DNA of 64,000 nt from Sandaracinobacter neustonicus (GCF_006385875.1 NZ_VFSU01000024.1:226369-290368); one strand, 5' to 3'. Shown: positions 53,058-62,656, numbered from the stretch's first letter. Notes: generated by a model from the sequence alone, not told the origin. Translations and numbers: made by a program.

Positions 53058-53753
53058 ATGGCGAATGGAACTGCGAACATTGCGCTGCTGATCGATGCGG
53101 ACAATGCCTCTCCGGCGGCACTCGATTCGGTGCTGACGGTGCTGGCCGAGCTTGGCGCGGTGAACATCCGCCGAGCCTACGGCAATTGGAGCAAATCGGC
53201 GCTGTCTGGCTGGTCCGGCCTTGCAGACCGCTATTCCATCGACCCGCAGCAGCAGTTCGACGTGACCAAGGGCAAGAACGCCACCGACATGCGGATGGTG
53301 ATCGACGCGATGGACCTTCTCTATTCCGGGCGGGTGGACGGCTTCGGGATCATGTCGTCCGACAGCGATTTCGCGCCGCTGGTGCGGCGGCTGCGTGAGA
53401 ATGGGCTGCCGATCTATGGCTTTGGCACGGATAAAACGCCGCTGAGTTTTCGGCAGGCCTGCAGTCGTTTCATCGACGTGACGCGGCTGCCCAGCGACGA
53501 GCAACCCGTGCCGGACGCGCCCAAGCTTGTGGACGCGGATGTGATCGACCTGCTGACTGATGCGTGGAAAGCCTCCAAGCGCGATGAACGCGGCTTTGCC
53601 TCGCTGAGCGAAGTGGGGCAGCGGGCGGGGAACCGATCCTCGTTCGACGCGCGCAACTATGGGGCGTCGCGGCTGTCGGAACTGGTGGAGCGGCTGCCGA
53701 ACTTCGTGGTGGAACGGCGGGATAATCATGCGTTTGTGAAGCGGCTTCGGTAG
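53058..53753 (+). CDS. NYN-domain nuclease with C-terminal LOTUS/OST-HTH domain
   Basis: 231 residues. The N-terminal NYN (PIN-like) domain carries I-D-A-D-N, D-M-R-M-V-I-D-A-M-D and S-S-D-S-D-F, acidic residues that coordinate metal in RNase-like nucleases. After about residue 160 comes a winged-helix OST-HTH/LOTUS module (S-L-S-E-V-G-Q-R and L-P-N-F-V-V-E-R-R), a combination typical of the LabA/DUF88 group. RNA processing is the likely role. It starts 26 bases after the cytochrome stop. Confidence 0.85.
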   Translation: MANGTANIALLIDADNASPAALDSVLTVLAELGAVNIRRAYGNWSKSALSGWSGLADRYSIDPQQQFDVTKGKNATDMRMVIDAMDLLYSGRVDGFGIMSSDSDFAPLVRRLRENGLPIYGFGTDKTPLSFRQACSRFIDVTRLPSDEQPVPDAPKLVDADVIDLLTDAWKASKRDERGFASLSEVGQRAGNRSSFDARNYGASRLSELVERLPNFVVERRDNHAFVKRLR

Positions 53754-54288
53754 GGAGGCTGGTGGAGGTGTCGCCTCCGGCGGGCAGGGCTTTGCCCTGC
53801 ACCCAACAGGGAAATGATTTCCCTGTACCCTCTAAGTTAACGTTGCGGTCCAACTCCAGCGCCGCTTGTGTGACCGGATTCGATTGCCTGCGGCGCTACG
53901 GACACTCTCTCTCGGTGTTGGGGAGAGAGTTGGAGAGAGGGGAGCGACGCCGGGGCGAACCAACCAACCTTCCCAAACCTCCCCACCCGCTCAGCCTGAG
54001 TCCTGAGCTTGTCGAAGGGTCGAAGGCCCCTGAGAAACCCACCATCCTCTCCACCCGTCACCCCGGATCAAGTCCGGGGTGACGGGTGAAGAGGATGGTG
54101 GAACACGCTCTAAAGCGCCGCAGGCAATCAAACCCCCAGCCTCGCGCCTAGCGGATGGCCCCCACCCCAACCCCTCCCCTAAAGGAGGAGGGGCTAAGAA
54201 AAAACGTCGGGGGTGCAGGGGCGTCACGCCCCTGCCGGGTTCCAAGGGCAGAGCCCTTGGTTTTCCTTCGCCCAACTGCGCGGGCAAA
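53754..54288. repeat. mosaic of intergenic inverted repeats
   Basis: No gene found in 535 bases. Hairpins in order: GCAGGGC-TTT-GCCCTGC (53784-53800); CAGGGAAAT-G-ATTTCCCTG (53807-53825); CTCTCTC/GAGAGAG near 53903-53930; a partial copy of the 41-kb element with CAGCCTGAG and CTTGTCGAAGG (53991-54020); a 63-base hairpin at 54039-54101 (28 paired, one mismatch, loop 54068-54072); GCAGGGGCG-TCA-CGCCCCTGC (54215-54235); CCAAGGGC-AGA-GCCCTTGG followed by TTTT (54242-54264). A perfect 16-base inverted pair (53882-53897 and 54114-54129) frames the middle. Confidence 0.85.
54242..54264 (+). terminator. terminator-like hairpin within the repeat mosaic
   Basis: Perfect 8-bp stem with AGA loop followed by TTTTCC on the plus strand. 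It could end transcripts from the NYN gene; valS ends 25 bases downstream on the other strand. Confidence 0.5.
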
Positions 54289-57024
54289 TTACCCCAACCG
54301 CGCCAGCGCCGCGCGCAGCCGTTGCGCCTCGGCGCTCCGTGCGGCGTGATCTTCGCGGGCCTTTTCGATCGCTTCCGGCTTGGCGCGTTCGACGAAGCCG
54401 GGGTTGGAGAGGCGGCCGTTGAGGGCGGACGCTTCTTTCTCGGCTTGTTCGGCCCCTTTCAGCAGGCGGGCGCGTTCGGCGGTGAGGTCGATCACGCCTT
54501 CCAGTGGCAGGGCGTAGGTGCGGCCTTCCACCACGATCTGGGCGGAGCCGCCGGTGGGCGGGGCTTCGAACGACAGGCTTTCGATGCGGGCGAGGCGTTC
54601 GAGCGCCGGGAGCTGGCCTTGCAGCCGGGCTTTCAGCGCCTCGTCTGCTTCGGTGGCGTGCAGCACAAGTTTGGCGGCGGGCGGCACGTTCAGTTCGGTG
54701 CGCGCCGAACGGATCGCCGAGACGAGGTCGATCAGCCAGCCGATTTCGGCGCTGGCGGCATCGGGCGTGGGGGTGAGGGCGGGCCATTCGGCCACGATCA
54801 GGTCTTGCGCGCGTGCGCCTTGCGCGTGCCACAGTTCCTCGGTGAGGAAGGGCATTGCCGGGTGCAGCAGGATCAGCATCTGGTCGATCACCCAGCCTGC
54901 GACGGCCCTGGTTTCATCGGCCGCCGCACCGCCTTCGGCCAGCAGCGGCTTGATCAGTTCCAGATACCAGTCGCAGAAGCGGCTCCACACGAACTGGTAG
55001 AGGCCGAGCGCATATTGATCGTAGCGGAAGGCGGACAGAGCGGCTTCGGCGTCTGCGGCGGCCTGCGCGGTTTCCGCCAGAATCCAGCGGTTGACGGGGA
55101 GGGTGGCGGTTGGCGTTTCCGCGCCGCCTGCGGTGATGCCTTGAGCCTGTGCGAAGCGCACGGCGTTCCACAGCTTGGTGGCGAAGTTGCGATAGCCTTC
55201 CACCCGCTTTTCGTCGAACTTCACGTCGCGGCCCTGCGTTTCCGAGGCGGCCATGGTGAAGCGCAGCGCGTCTGCGCCATAGCGGTCGATCAGCTCCAGA
55301 GGGTCCACGGTGTTGCCCTTGGACTTGGACATTTTCTGCCCTTTGGCGTCCCGCACGAGGCCGTGGATGTAGACCGTTTCGAACGGCTTTTCGTCCATGA
55401 TCTCAAGGCCGAACATCATCATCCGGGCGACCCAGAAGAAGATGATGTCAAAGCCTGTGACGAGCACGCTGCCGGGGTAGAAGCGCTTCAGATCCTCGGA
55501 ATTGTCCGGCCAGCCGAGCGTGACGAAGGGCCAGAGGCCGGAGGAGAACCATGTGTCTAGGACGTCTTCGTCTCTGTGAAGCGCCACAAAGGAAGGAGAG
55601 CCGAACAAATATTCCTTTGCAAAATCATCGTTATTGGTCGGCCATTCTTCGATATCTGTCCCGTAATATGCGGCAGCCTTCGTGCGAAGTTCGTCAATTG
55701 AACGCGCAACAAAGCACTTTGTGTAGGGGAAGCTACCTCGCGTAATTTCACCATCTACGATTTCTGGTCCAAACCACGCCGGGATGCGGTGGCCCCACCA
55801 GAGTTGGCGGGAAATGCACCATGGCTGGATGTTGTCCATCCAGTTGAAATAGGTTTTTTCCCATGCTTTCGGCACGAAACTGGTGCTGCCGTCCGTTACC
55901 GCCTCGCGCGCTTTGGCGGCCAGCGTGCTGGTGTCGATATACCATTGGTCCGTCAGCCACGGCTCGATCACCACGCCGGAGCGGTCGCCGAACGGGGTCT
56001 GGATGGTCTTGTCTTCCACCCGTTCCAGCAGGCCCAGTGCGTCCAGATCGGCGACGATGCGTTTGCGCGCCTCGAAGCGGTCAAGTCCGCGATAGGCTTG
56101 CGGGATGCTGTCGTCTGACAGGATATTCGCCTGAGAATCGAGGATGTTGATCCAGCCGATCTCTTTGTGGCGTTCATACACCTGCCAGTCGTTGAAATCA
56201 TGCGCCGGGGTGATCTTCACGCAGCCGGAGCCGAGTTCCGGGTCTGCCCAGTCATCGCCGACGATGGGGATTTCCCGGCCTGTCAGCGGGTGGGCGATCA
56301 TCCGGCCGATCAGATGCGCATAGCGTTCGTCAGACGGGTTCACCGCGACGGCCGTATCGCCCAGCATGGTTTCGGGGCGGGTGGTGGCCACCACCAGATG
56401 GCCGGACCCATCGGCCAGCGGATAGCGCAGGTGCCAGAAATGGCCCTGCATTTCGCGGGTTTCGACTTCGAGATCGGAAATGGCTGTCTGGAACTTCGGG
56501 TCCCAGTTCACCAGCCGCTTGTCGCGGTAGATCAGGCCCGCTTCGTGCAGGCGCACGAACACCTCCACCACGGCCTTGTTGAATCCGTCATCCATGGTGA
56601 AGCGTTCGTTGGACCAGTCCGCGCTGGCGCCCAGACGGCGCATCTGCCGGGTGATGGCGCCGCCGGATTGCTCCTTCCATTCCCACACATGCTTCAGGAA
56701 CGCTTCGCGGCCCAGTTCCTTGCGGCTGAGACCCTGCGAAGCGATGGTGCGTTCCACCACCATCTGCGTAGCGATGCCCGCATGATCGGTGCCGACTACC
56801 CAGCGCGCATCCTTGCCCTTCAGCCGCTGCCAGCGGATCAGCACATCCTGCAACGTCTGGTCCAGCGCATGGCCGATATGCAGCGTGCCCGTCACGTTGG
56901 GCGGCGGCAGCACGATGCTGAACGGCTCCGCGTCCGGGCGGGCAGGGCGGAACAGGCCCTGTTCTTCCCAATGGGCATACCATTTGGCTTCGATGGCAGA
57001 GGGGGTGAAGGTCTTCTCAAGCAT
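54289..57024 (-). CDS. valS: valyl-tRNA synthetase
   Basis: 911 residues. HIGH motif [13 protein letters not shown] motif Q-K-M-S-K-S-K-G-N and the C-terminal coiled coil ([10 protein letters not shown]) are all present. It charges tRNA-Val. An insert-like segment between I-P-A-W-F-G and E-D-V-L-D-T-W-F-S (about residues 420-490) is unusually long and its DNA (55561-55770) is about 48% GC by hand count, well below the flanks. The DUF486 gene lies 33 bases upstream, same strand. Confidence 0.96.
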   Translation of the reverse strand: MLEKTFTPSAIEAKWYAHWEEQGLFRPARPDAEPFSIVLPPPNVTGTLHIGHALDQTLQDVLIRWQRLKGKDARWVVGTDHAGIATQMVVERTIASQGLSRKELGREAFLKHVWEWKEQSGGAITRQMRRLGASADWSNERFTMDDGFNKAVVEVFVRLHEAGLIYRDKRLVNWDPKFQTAISDLEVETREMQGHFWHLRYPLADGSGHLVVATTRPETMLGDTAVAVNPSDERYAHLIGRMIAHPLTGREIPIVGDDWADPELGSGCVKITPAHDFNDWQVYERHKEIGWINILDSQANILSDDSIPQAYRGLDRFEARKRIVADLDALGLLERVEDKTIQTPFGDRSGVVIEPWLTDQWYIDTSTLAAKAREAVTDGSTSFVPKAWEKTYFNWMDNIQPWCISRQLWWGHRIPAWFGPEIVDGEITRGSFPYTKCFVARSIDELRTKAAAYYGTDIEEWPTNNDDFAKEYLFGSPSFVALHRDEDVLDTWFSSGLWPFVTLGWPDNSEDLKRFYPGSVLVTGFDIIFFWVARMMMFGLEIMDEKPFETVYIHGLVRDAKGQKMSKSKGNTVDPLELIDRYGADALRFTMAASETQGRDVKFDEKRVEGYRNFATKLWNAVRFAQAQGITAGGAETPTATLPVNRWILAETAQAAADAEAALSAFRYDQYALGLYQFVWSRFCDWYLELIKPLLAEGGAAADETRAVAGWVIDQMLILLHPAMPFLTEELWHAQGARAQDLIVAEWPALTPTPDAASAEIGWLIDLVSAIRSARTELNVPPAAKLVLHATEADEALKARLQGQLPALERLARIESLSFEAPPTGGSAQIVVEGRTYALPLEGVIDLTAERARLLKGAEQAEKEASALNGRLSNPGFVERAKPEAIEKAREDHAARSAEAQRLRAALARLG

Positions 57025-57057
57025 GGGCGCGGGATTAGCGGCTGAATGGCGCTTCCG

Positions 57058-57396
57058 CTAGTCGCCCACGATCAGCACGGCCGCCACGATCATCAGCGCG
57101 AAGCCCGCCAGCTGGCGCGGGCTGATGCCTTCGCCCAGCCAAAGGGTGGAAACGGCGAAGAAGGTGAGGATGGACAGCGTTTCCTGAATGCCCTTCAGCT
57201 GCGGCGCGGAAAACACCTGATGGCCGATGCGGTTGGCGGGCACTTGCAGCGAATATTCGAACAGGGCGATGCCCCACGCCACGAAGATCACCAGCGCCAG
57301 CGGCGCGGCCTTATATTTCAGATGCCCATACCAGGCGATGTTCATGAACAGGTTGGACACCGTCAGCAGCAGGACGGTGGTGACCTGTGGGCTCAT
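57058..57396 (-). CDS. DMT-like membrane protein, DUF486
   Basis: 112 residues with four hydrophobic helices (N-L-F-M-N-I-A-W-Y-G-H-L-K, and F-E-Y-S-L-Q-V-P-A-N-R-I-G), the DUF486 mark. ATG at 57396 overlaps the popZ stop by four bases, showing translational coupling. It is part of the pcm-tolC-popZ-valS string. Substrate unknown. Confidence 0.9.
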   Translation of the reverse strand: MSPQVTTVLLLTVSNLFMNIAWYGHLKYKAAPLALVIFVAWGIALFEYSLQVPANRIGHQVFSAPQLKGIQETLSILTFFAVSTLWLGEGISPRQLAGFALMIVAAVLIVGD

Positions 57397-57737
57397 TTGC
57401 GGCCGGTCAGCCGGGCGATTTCGTCTGCTGCCATCTTCTGGATCAGCTCCGGGAGATTGGCCTTCAGCCACGCGTCCACCTGCGGGCGGATCAGCTCGGC
57501 GAGGAAATCCTCCACCGTGCGGCCGCCGGATTGTGGAAGCGCAGCCGCAGGAGCGGGGGCGGCCGCCTTGCGCGTCGCCTTGGCGCGGGGGGCGGGCACC
57601 GGGGCTTCCGGCTCCGCAACCTCCTCCTCTTCCTCGATCTCAGGCTCGGCGGATGCAGGCGGCGCTTCGCCACCCACGGTCGCGCGGATCGAATCGAGAA
57701 TCGAGGCGAGGTTGGGATCCAGTGTCTTGCGCGTCAT
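57393..57737 (-). CDS. popZ: PopZ-type protein, DUF2497
   Basis: 114 residues. A disordered acidic/Pro-rich N-terminal half (E-E-E-E-E-V) and a conserved C-terminal helix pair (E-D-F-L-A-E-L-I-R-P-Q and W-L-K-A-N-L-P-E-L-I) match the DUF2497/PopZ family, which assembles polar hubs that anchor the chromosome origin region in Alphaproteobacteria. It lies 10 bases after the tolC stop. The protein is short compared with Caulobacter PopZ (177 residues). Confidence 0.85.
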   Translation of the reverse strand: MTRKTLDPNLASILDSIRATVGGEAPPASAEPEIEEEEEVAEPEAPVPAPRAKATRKAAAPAPAAALPQSGGRTVEDFLAELIRPQVDAWLKANLPELIQKMAADEIARLTGRK

Positions 57738-57747
57738 TCTGCCCCGG

Positions 57748-59139
57748 CTATTGCTGCGGCCCCATCAGAGGGGCCGTGTTGCGCGCGCGATCCGTCGCCG
57801 GATCGGGATCGTAACCGAACTCGCTCCAGCCCTTGCCCCGAACACGCTCTGCGTTGGTGACAGGATCGTAACGCGCGACGCCCGCGCCTTCCAGTGCAAT
57901 ATCGGCGGCACCCACCGATTCCAGCAGCTGGTAGGCGGCGACATAACGGTCCCGCTCTGCCTGAACCAGTTGCACCCGGCTGTTCAGCAATTCCTGTTCG
58001 GCGTTCAGCACGTCCAATATGTCGCGGCTGCCGACCATATTTTCCTGCCGCACGCCTTCGGCTGCCAGCGTGTTGGCGCTGGTCTGCGATTTTGCGGCCT
58101 GAATGGTGGCTTCGGCGGTTTCCAGCAGCGCCCAGCTGTTGGCGACGCCTTCTGTCACCTGCCGCTCGGCGAGGCTGATATTCTCCATCGCCTCGCTTTG
58201 CCGCGCCTGCGCCTGCCGCACCTGCGCGGCGATCAGCCCGCCGGAAAACAGCGGCATGCCCGCGGTGATGCCGATACGCGGATCGAAGCCGGAGCTGCCG
58301 ATGCGGTTGTTGCTATATTCGGTGTAATTGGCGGACGCCTGCACCCCCACGGAGGGCAGGCGGCCCGCCTTGGCGGCGCGCACATCTTCGCCCGCGGCCT
58401 TTTCGCTGGCCTTTGCCGCGCCAAGCGAGGGGTTCAGGTCTGCGGCGCGGCTTTGCGCCTGTGCTTCGCTTTCGGGCAGCGGCGGCAGCGGCGGCAGCGG
58501 CTCCAGCTGGCCCGGCGCGCGGCCGACAAGGCGCTGATAGGCCTGCCGGGCATAGACGGCGTTGCCGCGCGCGGCGATCAGATTGGCCTGAGACGCCGCC
58601 AGCCGCGCTTCGGATTGCGCGACATCCGTGCGGGTGACGTCGCCCACTTCGAAGCGATCACGCGAGGCGCGCAATTCCTGTTCCAGCACGCGAACCTGAT
58701 TCTGGTTCAGCTTCACGATTTCCTGTGTGCGCAACACATCGGCATAGGCCGTCACCGTGTCGGTGATCAGCGCCTGTTCCTGCGCGGCGAGGCTCAGGCG
58801 GCTGGCGACGATGCGGGCCTGCGCGCCGGACACGCCTGCGCGCACGCGGCCGCCTTCCCAGATGGCCTGATTCAGGGTCAGCCCGCCGGTCCAGATCTGG
58901 CCGAGATCGGCGAAACTGTCTGACAGGCTCTGGTTGAAGCTGCCGGACAGACCGAGCGTGGGGCGCGCGCCGGAGGCTGCGATGGGCACGCCTTCATCGG
59001 CCTGCCGCACCCGCGCCCGGGCGGCGGCGACCGCCGGGTTGTTGGAATAGGCAAGGGCGATGGCTTCGTTCAGCGATTCCGCCGAAACGGGCGCGGCCAC
59101 GGAAGCCAGCAGAACAGCGGTCAGGAAATGTCTGCGCAT
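57748..59139 (-). CDS. tolC: TolC family outer membrane channel
   Basis: 463 residues: signal peptide (A-S-V-A-A-P-V-S-A) and two long alpha-hairpin repeats (L-N-E-A-I-A-L-A-Y-S-N-N-P and Q-A-I-W-E-G-G-R-V-R-A), with F-S-G-G-L marking the second half. It forms the general type I secretion / multidrug efflux duct, and differs from the lipoprotein channel at 34.2 kb, which belongs to its own exporter. pcm lies 11 bases upstream. Confidence 0.94.
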   Translation of the reverse strand: MRRHFLTAVLLASVAAPVSAESLNEAIALAYSNNPAVAAARARVRQADEGVPIAASGARPTLGLSGSFNQSLSDSFADLGQIWTGGLTLNQAIWEGGRVRAGVSGAQARIVASRLSLAAQEQALITDTVTAYADVLRTQEIVKLNQNQVRVLEQELRASRDRFEVGDVTRTDVAQSEARLAASQANLIAARGNAVYARQAYQRLVGRAPGQLEPLPPLPPLPESEAQAQSRAADLNPSLGAAKASEKAAGEDVRAAKAGRLPSVGVQASANYTEYSNNRIGSSGFDPRIGITAGMPLFSGGLIAAQVRQAQARQSEAMENISLAERQVTEGVANSWALLETAEATIQAAKSQTSANTLAAEGVRQENMVGSRDILDVLNAEQELLNSRVQLVQAERDRYVAAYQLLESVGAADIALEGAGVARYDPVTNAERVRGKGWSEFGYDPDPATDRARNTAPLMGPQQ

Positions 59140-59150
59140 TGAGGGGGCTT

Positions 59151-59816
59151 TCAGAAGCGGAAGGACGGGGCCTTCCGGAAGGGCGGCAGAAGGGCGGCCG
59201 CCGCTTCGGCGAAGGGCTCAAGCCGGAGGATTCCGGCCCGTTTCACGCCCTTTGCCGCGCGGCTGACGCCATCGCTGCCATGAACGATCGCAACCATCCG
59301 GCCCCCCTCGGCCAGCTGGGCGATCAGGCTTTCGGGGAGGATTTCGATCCCCCCGTCGATCAGGATCAGGTCGAAATTGCCGCCGTCGGGCGCGCCCGCG
59401 TCCAGCGGGCCTTCGACGACACGCACGCCGGAATAGGCGGAGAGCAGGGTGGCAGCGCGGGCGGCGAGCCCCGCATCGCTTTCCAGCGCGATCACGCTGG
59501 CACCCAACTGTGCAAGGATGGCGGCGGAATAGCCGGTGGCCGCGCCGACGACGAGGGCATGCTCGCCCTGTTTCACATGCGCTTCTTCCACCATTAGCCC
59601 AAGGCTGAGCGGGGAGAGCAGTTCGCGGCCATTGCCCAGAGGCTGCGGCGCATCGACATAAGCGAGGCCGCGACGGCCTTCGGCGACGAAATCTTCCCGC
59701 GCGACATTGAAGAAGGCGGCCGAGCTGCGCGGGTTCACGACTCCGCAGGGCTTCAGCTGGCTGTCGATCATCGCTTCGCGGGGGGCGAGCGGGGAAGCGT
59801 AAGGGGCGGAAGCCAC
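59151..59816 (-). CDS. pcm: protein-L-isoaspartate O-methyltransferase family
   Basis: 221 residues from GTG 59816. M-I-D-S-Q-L-K-P-C-G, A-R-E-D-F-V-A-E-G-R-R-G-L-A-Y and the SAM motif V-V-G-A-A-T-G-Y-S-A-A match the PCMT-like family; in the canonical enzyme it repairs isoaspartyl damage. The start is uncertain: a TTG at 59849 extends it, and a later ATG at 59771 would truncate it. GTG gives about 14 residues before M-I-D-S-Q-L, as in relatives. Confidence 0.85.
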   Translation of the reverse strand: MASAPYASPLAPREAMIDSQLKPCGVVNPRSSAAFFNVAREDFVAEGRRGLAYVDAPQPLGNGRELLSPLSLGLMVEEAHVKQGEHALVVGAATGYSAAILAQLGASVIALESDAGLAARAATLLSAYSGVRVVEGPLDAGAPDGGNFDLILIDGGIEILPESLIAQLAEGGRMVAIVHGSDGVSRAAKGVKRAGILRLEPFAEAAAALLPPFRKAPSFRF

Positions 59817-59899
59817 GGCGGAGAGGCCCTTCTTTCGAGTGACGCGCAAATTCAGGCTGCCCTGTTACCCAAGGGGCGCGCGTGCCGCAACTGTCCCTC

Positions 59900-61411
59900 T
59901 TAACGCAGGCTGTCCGACTGGTGATCCAGCCCGCGCATGGCAGCGGCTGCGATCAGCAGCACGAGGCTGGCGATGCCCATCAGCCAGATCGGCTCGTTCG
60001 GGAAGGCAAGGCCCATGATGCTGCCCATGGCGGATGAAACCAGCAACTGAGGAAGAACGATGAACATGTTGAAAAGACCCATGAACACGCCAAGCTTTGC
60101 CTGCGGAAGCGCGGACGAGAGGATGGCATAGGGCATGGTGAGGATCGAAGCCCACGCAATGCCGATCAGGATCATCGGCAGGATCAGCCACAGCGGATCA
60201 CGGATCAGCAGGAACAGGCCGAAGCCGAACGCGCCCGCCAGCAGCCCCAGCACATGGGTGCGCACCCGGCCGATGCGCGCCGCGAGCGAGGGCAGGGCAA
60301 AGGCGTAGATCGCCGCGACGCCATTGTAGATGCCAAACAGCACGCCGACCCAGTCTGCGCCGTCATTATAGCTGCGGCTGGCGGTATCTGTTGCGCCGAA
60401 CATGTAGCGGGTGACGATGGGCGTGGTGTAGATCCACAGGATGAACAGCGCGATCCATGTGAAGAACTGAACGAGCGCCAGCCGCTTCATCGTGGGCGGC
60501 ATCTGCACCAGATCAGAGACGATTCGCGTGACCGGCCCGCCGCGCTTCCCGGCCAGCGCGTGGCGGCGGGTGAGTTCCTGCAGCCCGCCATAGGCCAGCA
60601 GCGCCCCGCCGAGGATGTAGACGGGCTTATCCAGCCCGAACTGCGACACGCAGATCACCACGATGGCCCCGAAGGTGACCCACCAGAAGCCGTTCAGCGG
60701 CACCGCCAGCGGCTCGTCGTGGGAAATCTCGGCCTGCTCGCCTTCGAAGGCGCGCATCTGCTCCGGGGAATATTCGCGGGTGGAAAACACCGTCCACAGC
60801 ACGGAGGCCAGCAGCGCGCCTGCGCCGATGTAGAAAGCAAGGCGGACCGATGGCGGGATTTCGCCCGGAGGCGCGACGTTGGACACGCCGAACAGCTGTG
60901 TCAGCACGGCGGGCGCAAGGCTGGCGGCAACCGCGCCCGCGCCGATGAACACCGTCTGGAAGGCATAGCCCGCCGTGCGCTGCCGTTCCGACACCATATC
61001 CCCCACGAAGGCGCGGAAGGGTTCCATGGCGATGTTTAAAGAGGCATCCAATATCCACAGCATCCCGGCGGCGAACCACAGCGCGTGGGAATTGGGCATG
61101 CCCAGCAGCGCAAGGCTGGCGAGGATGGCCCCGGCCAGAAAATAGGGACGGCGGCGGCCAAGCGGAGTCCATGTGCGATCCGAGAAATAGCCGATGATCG
61201 GCTGCACCAGAAGGCCGGTGACGGGGCCTGCGATCCACAGGAAGGCCAGATCGTCGATGGAGGTGCCGAGCGACTGGAAAATGCGGCTGACATTGGCGTT
61301 TTGCAGCGCAAAGCCCACCTGAATTCCAAAGAAGCCGAACGAGAGGTTCCACAGCCCCCAGAAGCTCAATCTGGGGCGTTCCACGCGCCCGGCTGCGCTT
61401 GCCATATCCAT
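59900..61411 (-). CDS. SLC45-like MFS sugar transporter
   Basis: 503 residues with twelve spans. N-L-S-F-G-F-F-G-I-Q-V-G-F-A-L, D-R-T-W-T-P-L-G-R-R-R-P-Y and F-R-A-F-V-G-D are signatures of the SLC45/GPH-like sucrose-maltose branch, as in Caulobacter MalY. Start ATG 61411 follows GGGAGGGG. A palindrome GCGTATACGC lies 60 bases upstream. It likely imports a di- or oligosaccharide across the inner membrane for the TonB receptor to the right. Confidence 0.9.
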   Translation of the reverse strand: MDMASAAGRVERPRLSFWGLWNLSFGFFGIQVGFALQNANVSRIFQSLGTSIDDLAFLWIAGPVTGLLVQPIIGYFSDRTWTPLGRRRPYFLAGAILASLALLGMPNSHALWFAAGMLWILDASLNIAMEPFRAFVGDMVSERQRTAGYAFQTVFIGAGAVAASLAPAVLTQLFGVSNVAPPGEIPPSVRLAFYIGAGALLASVLWTVFSTREYSPEQMRAFEGEQAEISHDEPLAVPLNGFWWVTFGAIVVICVSQFGLDKPVYILGGALLAYGGLQELTRRHALAGKRGGPVTRIVSDLVQMPPTMKRLALVQFFTWIALFILWIYTTPIVTRYMFGATDTASRSYNDGADWVGVLFGIYNGVAAIYAFALPSLAARIGRVRTHVLGLLAGAFGFGLFLLIRDPLWLILPMILIGIAWASILTMPYAILSSALPQAKLGVFMGLFNMFIVLPQLLVSSAMGSIMGLAFPNEPIWLMGIASLVLLIAAAAMRGLDHQSDSLR

Positions 61412-61470
61412 GTCCCATCCCCTCCCTTGGGGCCTGTTGGGTGCCCGCCTCTCCCGCAGGCGCGTCCCAT

Positions 61471-61480
61471 GCGTATACGC
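61471..61480. promoter_or_regulatory. palindrome upstream of the MFS sugar transporter
   Basis: GCGTATACGC, a perfect 10-base palindrome located 60 bases upstream of the transporter start, between it and the LacI gene stop. It could be an operator for the LacI-type regulator; a related but not identical palindrome lies at 62639-62648. Confidence 0.35.
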
Positions 61481-61519
61481 GAGGCTGGCGCGATTCGCGC
61501 CGCCTGACAACAAGCAGCG

Positions 61520-62617
61520 TCAGGCGCTGCCGCAGGACCGGCGGATAACAAGCCTTGTGGGCAGCATCGCCCCCGGCGCGGGCAACCCCTCCAGCTGGGC
61601 GCGGACGGAATCGACCAGCAACTGCCCGGCGCGCTGGGTGTCCTGCACCACCGTGGTGAGCGGCGGGCGGGTGCTGACGGCGGCGGGGATATCATCGAAG
61701 CCGGTGATGGCGACGTCTGTGGGCACGTTCAGGCCCAGTTCCTCCAGCGCGCGCATCGCGCCGATGGCGATCAGATCAGAGGCGGCGACGATGGAATCGA
61801 ACGGCTGGCCGGATGCCAGCAGGGCGTGGACGGCGGCTGCGCCTGCATCCTCCGTGGTGATCGCGTCTGCCTGTAGCGGCGGCGGAAGCCCGGCTGCGGC
61901 AAGTGCTGAGGCTATGCCTTCGAAGCGGGCGAGGAATTCGGGATAATGGCTGGAGGCGTGGCCAAGGAAGGCGATGCACTTGCGGCCCAGCCCGATCAGG
62001 TGCCGCGCGGCCATTTCTCCGCCGGTGCGATTGTCGGACCCGATGGTACTGCCCAGCCCGTGCAGCGCTTCGGCTGCCTCCACCGAACCCCAGCGGGCGA
62101 AGCGGGTTCCCTGCCCCGACAGCTGAGCCACCCGCTCGCGGTAGATTTCCCAATCGCCATAGCCCAGCAGGATCAGCCCGTCGGCCTTGTGGCTGTCTTC
62201 ATAATCTTTGTGCCAATCGTCTGACAGCTGCTGGAAGCTGACGAGCAGATCATAGCCGGCGCGCTTGGCGGCGCGGGTGATGGAACCGAGCATCGCCACG
62301 AAGAAGGGATTGATCAGCGACTCGTCCGCCGTGGGATCCTCGAAAAACAGCAGGGCGAGCGTATCCGACCGGCGCTTGCGCAGCGAGGAGGCGGCTTTGT
62401 CCACCTTGTAGTTCAGCTGCCGGGCGATCGCCTCGATCCGCTTGCGGGTCGCTTCGGAGACCATGGGAGAGCCGGACAGCGCGCGGCTGACGGTGGGCTG
62501 CGTGACGCCCGCCAGATGCGCGATATCGAAGGATGTGGGCGCGCGATCAGGGCGAACGGAGGCGCTAATACCTTCATCTTTCGCCGATTTCCCGCCCGCA
62601 TGTGACCGTTCAGCCAC
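61520..62617 (-). CDS. LacI family transcriptional regulator
   Basis: 365 residues from GTG 62617 (GGGAGG four bases before it). The N-terminal helix-turn-helix reads S-F-D-I-A-H-L-A-G-V-T-Q-P-T-V-S-R-A-L-S-G-S, followed by the hinge and a periplasmic-binding effector domain (S-D-L-I-A-I-G-A, D-V-A-I-T-G-F-D-D). Upstream ATGs at 62641 and 62653 would be in the operator-like region, so GTG is preferred but not certain. It probably represses the adjacent transporter and receptor until sugar is bound. Confidence 0.88.
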   Translation of the reverse strand: MAERSHAGGKSAKDEGISASVRPDRAPTSFDIAHLAGVTQPTVSRALSGSPMVSEATRKRIEAIARQLNYKVDKAASSLRKRRSDTLALLFFEDPTADESLINPFFVAMLGSITRAAKRAGYDLLVSFQQLSDDWHKDYEDSHKADGLILLGYGDWEIYRERVAQLSGQGTRFARWGSVEAAEALHGLGSTIGSDNRTGGEMAARHLIGLGRKCIAFLGHASSHYPEFLARFEGIASALAAAGLPPPLQADAITTEDAGAAAVHALLASGQPFDSIVAASDLIAIGAMRALEELGLNVPTDVAITGFDDIPAAVSTRPPLTTVVQDTQRAGQLLVDSVRAQLEGLPAPGAMLPTRLVIRRSCGSA

Positions 62618-62629
62618 GCCGCCTCCCGC

Positions 62630-62656
62630 TGCATTTCGCATACGTATGTGCATTTC
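62630..62656. promoter_or_regulatory. operator-like palindrome flanked by direct repeats, LacI/receptor intergenic region
   Basis: The perfect palindrome CATACGTATG (62639-62648) has CG at the center, as in LacI-family operators. Direct repeats TGCATTTC at 62630-62637 and 62649-62656 flank it. It lies upstream of the LacI gene (GTG start) and 123 bases before the divergent TonB receptor. Confidence 0.45.

Noticed and set aside
53837..54287. Short open frames within the repeat mosaic
   Set aside because: Their sequence comes entirely from repeats and hairpins; no ribosome sites or family similarity.
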